Shown: positions 1 through 7,977 of the stretch, piece by piece
How the letters are laid out: each line of letters starts with the position of its first letter
Numbering within the stretch: position 1 is the first letter of the stretch
Notes under the pieces: generated by a model
Seen by the model: the letters and a program-made list of their open reading frames with translations, nothing else
What the model was told of the DNA's origin: nothing
The model's database searches: none
Made by a program: the position numbers and the translations under genes
DNA from: [Clostridium] hylemonae DSM 15053
GTDB lineage: Bacteria > Bacillota > Clostridia > Lachnospirales > Lachnospiraceae
Assembly (NCBI RefSeq): GCF_008281175.1
Contig: NZ_CP036524.1
Location: 682,001 to 746,000, forward strand
Length of the DNA stretch: 64,000 nucleotides
Direction of reading: 5' to 3'

Positions 1-475
1 GGCGCCGGATGCTTTTTAAGGCGCTGCTGGCGTCGTCGCTGATCTCATCCTCTTCAATGATACAGCGCCGGATCTCGCCGGACAGCACGGTGAGCGGCCC
101 AAGCTGCTCAAAAAAGGCGTCGAGACAGTCGGACGATTCGTCCGAATTCTCGCGCCGTCCGTATGCCTTGGCGCGGTTGGCGCACTCCAGAAGCTTACAG
201 ATGCGAAGCAGTTCACCGCTTCCGACGACTGCCCCGATCTCCAGCCGTTTCATGGAATCTTCCACAGAACTGTTTCCACTGAAAGAAAGCCGTCCCTTTT
301 TCACGATCCGGGTAAAGGCGGCGGCTGTCTGCTCCTGGGTGATCTGTATCTCCTCCGGAGCAGTCATCGGTTTCAGTTTCCTGCATCGTTCCTTTCCCGC
401 AGGAGAGGACGCGTTTGCGGTCAGCATCTCTATTATCTTATTGTATTCAAGTTTGATTAATGTTTTTTGATTCAT
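1..475 (-). CDS. mutS2: Endonuclease MutS2, N-terminal part (cut by window edge)
   Basis: Reading the minus strand from an ATG at 475 gives an open frame of 158 codons that runs off the left edge. The N-terminus (MNQKTLIKLEYNKIIEML, then ASSPAGKERC and LKPMT) is the typical beginning of MutS2 in Firmicutes, and the following helical region (GAVVGSGELLRICKLLE, later IEEDEISDDASSALKSIR) matches the MutS core and lever part. MutS2 family members suppress homologous recombination or act in ribosome-collision rescue; the ATPase and Smr domains would lie outside this window. It is divergent from the HtrA-like gene. The identification rests on the N-terminal 158 residues only. Confidence 0.85.
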   Translation of the reverse strand, partial: MNQKTLIKLEYNKIIEMLTANASSPAGKERCRKLKPMTAPEEIQITQEQTAAAFTRIVKKGRLSFSGNSSVEDSMKRLEIGAVVGSGELLRICKLLECANRAKAYGRRENSDESSDCLDAFFEQLGPLTVLSGEIRRCIIEEDEISDDASSALKSIRR

Positions 476-530
476 ATTATTCACCTAGACTTATTCTACC
501 CTATTTGTCCCATAAAGAAAAGGATAAATA

Positions 531-559
531 TTGAACATTCTCCGGCGATACGGTATACT
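531..559 (+). promoter_or_regulatory. Sigma-A type promoter for the HtrA-like gene
   Basis: TTGAAC at 531-536 and TATACT at 554-559 are separated by exactly 17 bases. The -10 box ends 28 bases before the start codon at 588, and a strong ribosome binding site (AAAGGAG) lies at 574-580. Confidence 0.7.
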
Positions 560-587
560 ATATTAAGGATTGTAAAGGAGTATTGCC

Positions 588-1868
588 ATGTCTATGGAAG
601 AACAGAAAGATCCATTGGAACATACGGAAGAGCAGGAAGAAGAGGAAGCGTTTTCATTTCTGCAGGAAACGATCAAAGACGAGGCGGGCGGGACAAAGAA
701 GACAAGGAAGAGCATACTGCGTATGATCGGACTTGGTCTTGTATTTGGTATTGCTGCCAGCTTTAGCTTTTCTATGCTTAAACCGTGGTTTGAGCAGAAC
801 TTTCAGAGCGATCCTGAGAAAGTCACAATTCCGAAAGAGGAAGAAGAAGAGAACACAGCGGACGATGACGGCACAAAGAACAATACACAGCAGGTTCTCG
901 ACGAGGAGAGCTACCGGCAGATGATCCAGGCGCTTAATGCGGTCGCCCAGGAAGCTTCTAAAAGTGTCGTGGAGATAAACGGGATATCGGGAGACAGCGA
1001 CTGGCTGGAGGCTGACTATGATAAGAAGAACAGCGTGTCAGGACTTATCATCGCCGATAACGGGCAGCAGCTCCTCATTCTCGGCAAGACGTCCATATTA
1101 AAAGAAAGTAATGAAGTCACCATCACGTTTTATGACGGTAAGACATATAAGGCGGGAGTGAAGAAAAAAGATTCCAACCTCGGTATTGGGATCTATGCAG
1201 TCAGACGGGCGGATATCCAGGAGAGCACGTGGTCACAGTCGAAGATCGCAGTGCTCGGAAGTTCCAATTCTCTCGCCAAGGGAGAGACCGCCATAGCGCT
1301 CGGAAAACCTTTTAATTATGCAGGCGGCACCGGCTACGGTATTATCTCCTCCAATAAAAATGTCATCGATGTGGCAGACGGCCAGTACCGGCTTATCTGC
1401 ACGGACATACCGGGCACGGGGAAGGGGACGGGATTCACCGTCAACCTGAAAGGGGAAGTGACTGGCATTATCGACCAGAGTATTTCAGATGAGGACAGTA
1501 TGAAACTTACAACGGCATACGGCATATCTGATTTGAAAGAACTGATCGAACTTATGTCAAATGGAAAGGCAGTCCCATATATCGGGATCCTCGGCATCGA
1601 TGTCACAGAGAGTATAGAGCAGCAGGGAATTCCGCAGGGTGTATATGTGAAAGAAGTAGAGGTGGATTCGCCGGCCATGGCGGCGGGGATCCAGAGCGGG
1701 GATATCATCACAAGTATTGGCGGCGCAGAGGTGAAGACCGTCTCAGCGTACCAGTCCGTGCTGATCGATAAGGAGGTTGGCAGCAAAGTAAAGATAAGAG
1801 GCCAGCGCCAGGGCTCCGGCGGTTATGTTGACATTGATTTTAACGTGACGGTCGGAAGTAAAGAATAA
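588..1868 (+). CDS. HtrA/DegP-like membrane protein with PDZ domain, protease site degenerate
   Basis: A protein of 426 residues with an acidic cytoplasmic N-terminus, one membrane segment (about residues 44-66), an acidic linker, a trypsin-like fold (about 105-310) and a C-terminal PDZ domain (about 325-420, with GVYVKEVEVDSPAMAAGIQSGD). This is the HtrA (S1C) layout. However, the active-site serine motif expected as GNSGGP reads GTGKGTGF, and the histidine region reads LLILGKTSIL with no histidine. Only the Asp-region analogue (KKDSNLGIGIY) is recognisable. I infer a non-proteolytic binding or sensing protein outside the membrane. The start has AAAGGAG 7 bases upstream. yhaM follows after 16 bases, so they may be co-transcribed. 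Confidence 0.8.
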   Translation: MSMEEQKDPLEHTEEQEEEEAFSFLQETIKDEAGGTKKTRKSILRMIGLGLVFGIAASFSFSMLKPWFEQNFQSDPEKVTIPKEEEEENTADDDGTKNNTQQVLDEESYRQMIQALNAVAQEASKSVVEINGISGDSDWLEADYDKKNSVSGLIIADNGQQLLILGKTSILKESNEVTITFYDGKTYKAGVKKKDSNLGIGIYAVRRADIQESTWSQSKIAVLGSSNSLAKGETAIALGKPFNYAGGTGYGIISSNKNVIDVADGQYRLICTDIPGTGKGTGFTVNLKGEVTGIIDQSISDEDSMKLTTAYGISDLKELIELMSNGKAVPYIGILGIDVTESIEQQGIPQGVYVKEVEVDSPAMAAGIQSGDIITSIGGAEVKTVSAYQSVLIDKEVGSKVKIRGQRQGSGGYVDIDFNVTVGSKE

Positions 1869-1884
1869 AGAAAGAGGCAGCTAT

Positions 1885-2826
1885 ATGAGATACATTAATA
1901 CCCTTCAGGAGGGCGAGACAATAAGGAACATTTATCTTTGCAAAGGAAAACGTTCCGCAGAGACAAGAAACGGGAAACCATACGATAACCTGCTGCTGCA
2001 GGATAAGACGGGAACACTGGACGGAAAAGTCTGGGACCCGAATTCCGGCGGGATCGCAGATTACGACGAGATGGATTTTATAGAATGTTATGGGGAAGTG
2101 ACGAGCTACAACAACAATCTTCAGCTGAACATCAAGCAGATAAGGAAGGCGCAGGCCGGGGAATACGTGCCGGCAGACTACATGCCGACGACGGAAAAGA
2201 GCCCGGAAAGCATGTATGAAGGGCTGCTCGGTTACGTAAGTCAGATCGGCAATACTTACCTTCGTCAGGCGGTGGAATATTATTTTGTAAATGATGAGGA
2301 ATTTATCAGCAGATTCAAGGCACATTCCGCGGCCAAGAGTGTACACCACGGATTTGCCGGGGGACTGCTGGAACATACACTGAGCGTCGTGAAATTCTGT
2401 GAATATATGGTGGGCGCTTATCCAATACTTAACAAAGACTTATTATATGCGGCCGCGATCTGCCATGATATCGGCAAGACTGTGGAGCTTTCCGCATTTC
2501 CGGAGAACGATTATACAGACGACGGACAGCTGCTCGGACATATCGTCATCGGAGTGGAGATGGTAAGTGACGCCGTGCGCACGATACCGGACTTTCCGGT
2601 TAAGCTTGCCAGCGAACTGAAGCACTGCATCGTGGCGCACCACGGAGAGCTGGAATACGGTTCACCGAAGAAGCCGGCGCTTGCCGAGGCACTTGCACTT
2701 AACTTCGCAGACTGCACAGACGCAAAGATGCAGACGCTGACAGAGATATTCAAAGACAAAAACAGCAATGACTGGCTTGGCTATAACCGCCTGTTTGAAT
2801 CAAACCTGCGGAAGACAAGCGTATAG
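1885..2826 (+). CDS. yhaM: YhaM-family 3'-5' exoribonuclease (OB fold plus HD domain)
   Basis: The protein has 313 residues, the usual length of the YhaM/CBF1 family. Residues about 1-95 form the nucleic-acid binding OB fold (the NLLLQDKTG and GKVWDP region). The HD domain follows, with HHGFAGGLLEHTLSVV at about 155-170 and the metal-binding AICHDIGKT near 191-199, then a third conserved histidine cluster (HCIVAHHGELEYGSP). These residues are the ones known to coordinate metals in the family. The protein degrades RNA and single-stranded DNA from the 3' end in the cytoplasm. It lies 16 bases after the HtrA-like gene with a weak Shine-Dalgarno (AAAGAGGCAG) upstream. Confidence 0.9.
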   Translation: MRYINTLQEGETIRNIYLCKGKRSAETRNGKPYDNLLLQDKTGTLDGKVWDPNSGGIADYDEMDFIECYGEVTSYNNNLQLNIKQIRKAQAGEYVPADYMPTTEKSPESMYEGLLGYVSQIGNTYLRQAVEYYFVNDEEFISRFKAHSAAKSVHHGFAGGLLEHTLSVVKFCEYMVGAYPILNKDLLYAAAICHDIGKTVELSAFPENDYTDDGQLLGHIVIGVEMVSDAVRTIPDFPVKLASELKHCIVAHHGELEYGSPKKPALAEALALNFADCTDAKMQTLTEIFKDKNSNDWLGYNRLFESNLRKTSV

Positions 2827-2848
2827 TTGAATGAAGGGCGCAGAAATA

Positions 2849-2890
2849 AATTGGGGACGTAGCAAAATGAAAAATGTTACGTCCCGAATT
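2849..2890. repeat. REP-like palindrome between yhaM and rlmD
   Basis: An inverted repeat with arms AATTGGGGACGTA (2849-2861) and TACGTCCCGAATT (2878-2890), one mismatch, plus a few inner pairs. No T-run follows, so it is not a standard terminator. Hairpins of the GGGACGTA/TACGTCCC type resemble dispersed REP palindromes that I recall from Clostridia; whether this genome has many copies cannot be seen here. Confidence 0.5.
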
Positions 2891-2928
2891 CACTTTTGCC
2901 CTGTCCCTTTTGGAAGATGGAGTGTTTT

Positions 2929-4344
2929 ATGAAGAAAAATGATATGGTGAAGGTAACAATTGAAGATATCGGGGTGAACGGTGAAGGTATAGGCAAGGTT
3001 GATGGCTATACCTTATTTATTAAGGACGCGGTTATCGGCGATGTGGTGGAGGCCAAGGTGACGAAGGCGAAGAAGAATTACGGGTATGCGAGGCTTGTCA
3101 ATATTGCTGACGAGTCTGAATTCCGCGTAACACCCCGGTGTGACGTGGCCCGCCAGTGCGGCGGCTGTCAGATCCAGGCGATGTCATATGCCAGACAGCT
3201 GGAATATAAAAATGAGAAAGTGCGGAACAATCTTATCCGGCTCGGCGGCGTGCCCCAAGAGCTGCTGGATGAGGTGATGGAACCGGTCTGCGGGATGGAG
3301 GAGCCTTACCGGTACCGGAATAAGGCGCAGTTCCCCGTCGGTACGGATCGGGAAGGAAATATCATCACAGGCTTTTATGCCGGCCGGACACATCAGATCA
3401 TCCCACATATGGACTGTGCGATCGGGAGAGCAGAGAATAAAGAGATCCTGAACATTATTATTTCCTTTATGAAAGAGTTCGGTCTCAGCCCTTATGATGA
3501 GACAAGCCATAAAGGGCTTATCCGCCACATCTTGATCCGTACCGGATACCGGACAGGGGAGATCATGGTATGCATTGTGATCAACGGAAATGGAATTCCC
3601 CACGGGGATACGCTGGCGGAGCGTCTGGCAGAGATTCCGGGGATGACGAGTGTAACGTACAGTGTGAACCGGGAGAAGACAAATGTGATCATGGGACGTG
3701 AGGCAGGACTACTGTGGGGACAGGCATATATAACAGACTATATCGGCGATATAAAATATCAGATCTCTCCGCTTTCGTTCTATCAGGTAAATCCGGTGCA
3801 GACGGAGCGTCTTTACGAAACGGCGCTTGAATATGCGGGGCTCCACGGCGATGAGACGGTCTGGGATCTGTACTGCGGCATTGGGACGATCTCCCTGTTT
3901 CTGGCGCAGAAGGCAAAGCACGTCTATGGGGTGGAGATCGTTCCCCAGGCAATCGAAGACGCAAAAAAGAATGCGCAGATAAACGGGATCGAGAATGCAC
4001 GGTTTTATGTCGGAAAGGCAGAGGATGTGCTGCCGGAAAAATATGAAAACGATGGAATCCACGCGGATATAATCGTCGTGGACCCGCCGAGAAAAGGCTG
4101 CGAGGAGTCGGTGCTTCATACGATGGTGAAAATGCAGCCGGAGCGGATCGTGTATGTGAGCTGTGATTCCGCGACGCTGGCCCGGGATGTGAAGTATCTT
4201 AGGGGGAGCGGGTATGAGGTGAAGAGGGTGAAGGGGGTGGATATGTTTCCGCATACGGGGCATACAGAAGTTGTGTGTTTGCTTTCCAAACTTAAATCGA
4301 GCAAACATATTGAAGTGGAATTGAAGATGGATAAACTGATTTAA
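2929..4344 (+). CDS. rlmD: 23S rRNA (uracil-C5)-methyltransferase, RlmD/RumA family, shortened at the C-terminus
   Basis: An S-adenosylmethionine-dependent enzyme that makes m5U in 23S rRNA. Residues 1-60 form a TRAM RNA-binding domain. Cysteines in CDVARQCGGC and a later AIGR segment fit the iron-sulfur site. The methyltransferase core carries DLYCGIGTISLF, VVDPPRKGC and the catalytic Cys412 in SCDSATLARD. I chose ATG 2929 because GGAG sits 6 bases upstream; the frame stays open to a TTG at 2896. The protein ends with KMDKLI and a stop, while relatives continue about 75 residues. The DNA after the stop still encodes that extension in another frame, so the natural C-terminus has been lost by a frameshift. 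The catalytic core is complete. Confidence 0.88.
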   Translation: MKKNDMVKVTIEDIGVNGEGIGKVDGYTLFIKDAVIGDVVEAKVTKAKKNYGYARLVNIADESEFRVTPRCDVARQCGGCQIQAMSYARQLEYKNEKVRNNLIRLGGVPQELLDEVMEPVCGMEEPYRYRNKAQFPVGTDREGNIITGFYAGRTHQIIPHMDCAIGRAENKEILNIIISFMKEFGLSPYDETSHKGLIRHILIRTGYRTGEIMVCIVINGNGIPHGDTLAERLAEIPGMTSVTYSVNREKTNVIMGREAGLLWGQAYITDYIGDIKYQISPLSFYQVNPVQTERLYETALEYAGLHGDETVWDLYCGIGTISLFLAQKAKHVYGVEIVPQAIEDAKKNAQINGIENARFYVGKAEDVLPEKYENDGIHADIIVVDPPRKGCEESVLHTMVKMQPERIVYVSCDSATLARDVKYLRGSGYEVKRVKGVDMFPHTGHTEVVCLLSKLKSSKHIEVELKMDKLI

Positions 4345-4571
4345 CTGCGACGGAGAGTAAAGCTACCTATGAAGAAATCAAGGAATATGTGTTAGAGCAT
4401 ACCGGCTTAAAGGTAAGTAGTTTGTATATCACACAGGTAAAGCAGAAGTTTGGGATTATTGAGAGGGGGAATTAAAACAAACCTAAAAATAATGGTTTAA
4501 AACAACCAATTTGTCCAACAGAAAAAGAAGAGGCAATAAAAGATGTGTTTAGACATTTTCAAATGTTTTAA
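4338..4571 (+). pseudogene. Detached, decayed C-terminal extension of RlmD (copy 1)
   Basis: Reading from 4338 gives DLTATESKATYEEIKEYV, then GLKVSSLYITQVKQKFGII, an in-frame stop at 4473-4475, then CPTEKEEAIKDVFRHFQMF and a stop at 4569-4571. I recognise this as the winged-helix-like tail that follows the catalytic core in many clostridial RlmD-type proteins (normally LDLTSAESKATYEEI and so on, ending EALKHF). Here a single-base shift just before it separates it from rlmD and a nonsense codon splits it. It overlaps the region just before the ATPase gene at 4585. A second, more damaged copy lies at about 7229-7430. Confidence 0.75.
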
Positions 4572-4584
4572 AGGGGAGGACAAG

Positions 4585-6957
4585 ATGTTAAAAAAGATAA
4601 AGTTTAAAGGAGGCTTTTTTACTGAAGAAAAAGAGCTGGAATTATTTATGAATGAAGACAGAATATCACTTCTTTACGGAAAAAATGGTTCCGGAAAGAG
4701 TACAATTTCTAATGCTGTGCGTAAGGCAAAGGGGGATGTAGTTGATGAAATAGTCCAAGCTACATTACTTGATAAAAAAGGTATGGCTTTTACGGATACT
4801 CAGTGTATTCATGTTTTTAATGAAGATTATGTGAGTTCGCGTGTAAAAATACGAGATGATGGGCTAAATGCAATTATTCTTTTGGGTGAGTTAGGTAATC
4901 TTGAAAATAAAATATTGGATTTGGAACTTAGAATTGAAGCTGAATCTAACAGAAATGCAGAATTTAAAACAGCTGCTGGCGAATATAAAGACAGAGATAA
5001 TATAAAGTCTCCAAGCAACTGTAGATTTCGGATTAACCTCGGACTGTCTGGAAATGGACATTGGGCTGAACGAGAAAAGATTATTAATAATGGAAAACGC
5101 AATGCCAGCGTTACGGGTAAAGTAATTGATTCTATTATTGCGTTGCGACCTGCCGAAACACTGTCAAATTTGAGAAAGCGTTATGAAGAAAATCTTCAAC
5201 TATTAAGTCAGGTAATAGCTAATGAAGCGGCTCAGATTAGAAGTACTGTGAAATTGAATGTTCCATATAATGAAAAGGTATTGCAAAATCTTCTTTCACA
5301 GAAAGTTGAAAGACCGATGTTGTCAGATCGTGAGCAATATCTTCTTCAGCTAATTGATGACGGGAAATTAGAGCAAATTAATGAAATGAAGTCAGTATTT
5401 TCGAAAGAAAAAACAAAGAAATGTCCTTTTTGCTTTCAGGAAATCTCGGATCAAGGTAAACGAGATTTGATTGGCAGCATAGAGAAAGTATTATCGAAAG
5501 AAGTTGATATTCATGAGGAAAACCTCAAAAAATGCATTATACAGGAATTGAACATAGATTTTTCTGGCATGGATGTCTTGAATTCACCTAATTATATAAA
5601 ATGTAAGGATGTAGTGGAAGAAATCAATAAGGAGATATTTAAGATACGAGAAATTATCCTTAAAAAGATTAACCATCCATATACACCTATTACTGGTTTT
5701 GAGAGCTACCTGATTGATAAACTTGAACAATATGAATTGTTTAGGACTAAGTTGCAGCAGGAAATAGAAACTTACAACAATGCAGTTAAAAAAATTGGAA
5801 CGCTTAAAAGAAATCTCACAACTGATAATGCAGCCATTGCACATTGTGAGGTTTCTAGGGATATTGAGTTATTGAAGCAAGCCTTGGAGGATCAGAGGAA
5901 CGCTGATGAAGCATTAAAAGAATCTGACGAGAAAATCAAAAATCTCAATGATGAGCTGAATGTCCTAAAATCTCGAAAGAAAAATATAAAAATAGCAGTC
6001 AACTTGATTAATAAAAGTCTCAGATATGTGTTCTTTTCAAAGGATAGATTAGAAATCAAAGTTGAAGAAGATAAATATGTATTGTATGCTCATGGAAAGG
6101 CAGTAAAGCCTAACAATGTGTCTGTTGGTGAAAGAAATATTATTGCTTTATGCTACTTTTTTACAGAACTGATTATGAATCAGGAGGCGAAAGACGGGTA
6201 TTCAAAAAAACTAATCCTTGTTATTGATGATCCCGTATCAAGTTTTGATTTTGAAAACAAAGTGGGAATTATGTCACTGCTGAAAGCTAAGTTGGCAGAT
6301 ATTGTTAAAACTAATCCAGAAAGCCAAATTCTAGTAATGACACATGATATTCAGTGTTTATATGATCTTCAGAAAATTGGACAGGACGTTTGCAACGAAT
6401 ATAAGAAAGAAAGCAACGGAAAAAAGAAAGTTACATATGCTTGTTGTGAATTGAAAAACAAAGAGATTATTTCATTCAATTATACAAAGCGAAATGAATA
6501 TTCTGAGATTTTAAAGACTGTATATGATTATGCTTGTAGTAAGAATGAAAATGACGCTCTGATTGTTGGAAACTCAATGCGACGAGTGATGGAGGCATTC
6601 TCAACATTTGTGTATAAAAAAGGAATAGCAGAGATTTCCTGTGATGATACGATTTTGCAACAGATTGGAGACAGAGATTACATTGATTACTTCAAAAATC
6701 TAATGTACAGGCTTGTGCTTAATGGTGATAGTCACATGCTAGAGAGAACAAATAGTTTGGATGACGTGGATTATTTGTATTTTTTAAGTGATGGAGAACG
6801 ACGGAGGACTGCACAGGAAGTTATTTGTTTCATTTATTTATTAAATAAGAGACATATTTTGGCACACTTGGAAGGGAAGCAAAACATTGAAACCAACATT
6901 CAAAAGTGGTGTGCAGACATAAAAAGTTTTTGTGTAGGCGATGAAGTAATGGCGTGA
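4585..6957 (+). CDS. AAA_13-family ATPase with CxxC coiled-coil motif, RloC/PrrC-like candidate anticodon nuclease
   Basis: A protein of 790 residues. Residues about 30-40 hold the P-loop (YGKNGSGKST). Long coiled-coil stretches follow, with a CPFC motif near 281-284 that could be a zinc hook as in RloC. The ABC signature-like SVGERN is near 512, Walker B LILVIDDPVSSFD near 543-555, and the switch histidine in MTHD shortly after. The C-terminal domain has RRVMEAF (about 665) and RLVLNGDSH (about 709-717), reminiscent of the HEPN-type nuclease part of PrrC/RloC. Known members cleave tRNA anticodon loops when phage disarms host restriction; function here is inferred. ATG 4585 has AAAGGGGAGGA upstream; the frame extends to ATG 4543, but that part overlaps rlmD tail debris. 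The gene is AT-rich and stands alone between two rlmD-tail remnants. Confidence 0.7.
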   Translation: MLKKIKFKGGFFTEEKELELFMNEDRISLLYGKNGSGKSTISNAVRKAKGDVVDEIVQATLLDKKGMAFTDTQCIHVFNEDYVSSRVKIRDDGLNAIILLGELGNLENKILDLELRIEAESNRNAEFKTAAGEYKDRDNIKSPSNCRFRINLGLSGNGHWAEREKIINNGKRNASVTGKVIDSIIALRPAETLSNLRKRYEENLQLLSQVIANEAAQIRSTVKLNVPYNEKVLQNLLSQKVERPMLSDREQYLLQLIDDGKLEQINEMKSVFSKEKTKKCPFCFQEISDQGKRDLIGSIEKVLSKEVDIHEENLKKCIIQELNIDFSGMDVLNSPNYIKCKDVVEEINKEIFKIREIILKKINHPYTPITGFESYLIDKLEQYELFRTKLQQEIETYNNAVKKIGTLKRNLTTDNAAIAHCEVSRDIELLKQALEDQRNADEALKESDEKIKNLNDELNVLKSRKKNIKIAVNLINKSLRYVFFSKDRLEIKVEEDKYVLYAHGKAVKPNNVSVGERNIIALCYFFTELIMNQEAKDGYSKKLILVIDDPVSSFDFENKVGIMSLLKAKLADIVKTNPESQILVMTHDIQCLYDLQKIGQDVCNEYKKESNGKKKVTYACCELKNKEIISFNYTKRNEYSEILKTVYDYACSKNENDALIVGNSMRRVMEAFSTFVYKKGIAEISCDDTILQQIGDRDYIDYFKNLMYRLVLNGDSHMLERTNSLDDVDYLYFLSDGERRRTAQEVICFIYLLNKRHILAHLEGKQNIETNIQKWCADIKSFCVGDEVMA

Positions 6958-7228
6958 CTATATTCCATAGAAACTAGAAGTGCACGTCTATATTTAACCA
7001 TAGGCATGTATAGAGGTAAAACAAACCAATGGTTGAGCCGGTAATCAGGATTCTTTGAAAAAAGTAAGAAATGAATGAAACGGAGCGAAGGAAATTTCTA
7101 CTTTAGATATTTTAAAAGGTTGCGACCCATAGGAGAATTAGAATAATGATCAGTAACTTAAGTCCACTGAATTTCAGCTTTTTATCATTAAACATGTTGT
7201 GGAAGTAGGTTTGGACAAAAATGAGCAA

Positions 7229-7430
7229 GTTGAGACGATTGTTCTTTTATCCAAATTAAAATTGTCCAAATCTATTGGGGTTTAAATTGAACTTGAAGAG
7301 ATAGATTTGATAACGGCAGAGATTTAGTAACCTATGATGAAATAAAGTAATATGTGCTTGATACAGGTAATGATGGATAGTGATCTGGTTACACCCTATC
7401 AGGTAGAGACGGGTATTTAATCAAGCAGTA
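7229..7430 (+). pseudogene. Second, more decayed copy of the RlmD C-terminal extension
   Basis: Reading from 7229 gives VETIVLLSKLKLSKSIGV, a stop, then IELEEIDLITAE followed by stops and shifts. This matches the end of the RlmD catalytic part (HTEVVCLLSKLKSSKHIEVELKMD in the intact gene) and the start of its tail. At DNA level, the part around 7300-7345 (ACCTATGATGAAATAAAGTA) lines up with copy 1 around 4363-4386 (ACCTATGAAGAAATCAAGGA). The copy is ancient and not functional. Together with copy 1 it brackets the ATPase gene like a diverged direct repeat about 2.9 kb apart. Confidence 0.65.
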
Positions 7431-7577
7431 AAAGAAATATTGCACATTTCCCAAATGAGTTCCTATTACATTAAAGGTTTATTTAGATGGGAATACGGCT
7501 TAGTTAGATTGCACATCATTTGTCGTAACACTTCTCTTATAATAAGTAAATAATTAGGGAAGATGCACTGTTATTTT

Positions 7578-7586
7578 TGGTATAAT
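7578..7586 (+). promoter_or_regulatory. Extended -10 promoter element before the broken small gene
   Basis: TGGTATAAT at 7578-7586 is an ideal extended -10 box. No good -35 is visible 17 bases upstream, which is tolerated with extended -10 promoters. A ribosome-binding-like GAGGTG follows at 7620-7625. Confidence 0.4.
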
Positions 7587-7633
7587 ACACTTATAATGTT
7601 ATTATAATACTTTGGAAAAGAGGTGTATAATAC

Positions 7634-7930
7634 TTGCGTATAGAAGAATATATACCAAATAAAATAATGGAACTTTGTTCAAAAATTTTTACTGTTGATG
7701 ATAATATACCCAATCTATCGGAAGAGTAAAATGATATTCCGCGAATGTGGGATAATCTTAAGATAGAAGAAAAGGGGTTTATAAAAAATTGTATGGAATG
7801 CATAAAAAAATGAGGAGTGGTCTTTGATTTAAGAGGCTATTCGTTTTTACGCTGTTTAATAAAGCTTTATTCTTATGATGTGTTAGGTATAAGAGGGGAA
7901 TCTGTTGAAGTGAATAGGAATGGTAGGTAA
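7634..7930 (+). pseudogene. Small gene of unknown function broken by two in-frame stops
   Basis: One frame runs from TTG 7634 to TAA 7928-7930, interrupted only by TAA at 7727 and TGA at 7811. It would give about 98 residues (beginning LRIEEYIPNKIMELCSKIF, middle NDIPRMWDNLKIEEKGFI, end GVVFDLRGYSFLRCLIKLYS). The continuous frame, the GAGGTG and the extended -10 upstream suggest a once-intact gene rather than chance. I do not recognise the family. Its place just ahead of the DISARM methyltransferase would fit a lost regulator or accessory gene, but nothing proves that. Alternatively these are three unrelated short peptides. Confidence 0.4.
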
Positions 7931-7938
7931 AAATGTAT

Positions 7939-7953
7939 TACTGGTATACAGTA
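7939..7953. promoter_or_regulatory. Short palindrome just before the DISARM methyltransferase
   Basis: TACTG-GTATA-CAGTA is a perfect 5+5 inverted repeat with a 5-base centre, 25 bases before the start codon at 7978. It could be an operator controlling the methyltransferase operon, but its short length makes chance occurrence possible. Confidence 0.3.
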
Positions 7954-7977
7954 TTTTAACAAAAGAAGGAAGAATGT

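Larger units (their letters stand above)
6958..7977. other. Gene-poor, AT-rich decayed stretch between ATPase and DISARM operon
   Basis: About 1 kb without an intact gene. After the ATPase stop there is an imperfect hairpin near 7067-7125 (AGTAAGAAAT opposite AATTTCTACTT) that could end transcription. A damaged rlmD-tail copy lies at about 7229-7430, a promoter-like extended -10 at 7578-7586, a broken small gene at 7634-7930 and a short palindrome at 7939-7953. The rest (6958-7228 and 7431-7577) shows nothing I can name. Confidence 0.6.

Noticed and set aside
9-470. 153-codon plus-strand frame at the left edge
   Set aside because: The minus strand encodes the MutS2 N-terminus over the same bases with clear family motifs; the plus frame is serine-rich shadow sequence.
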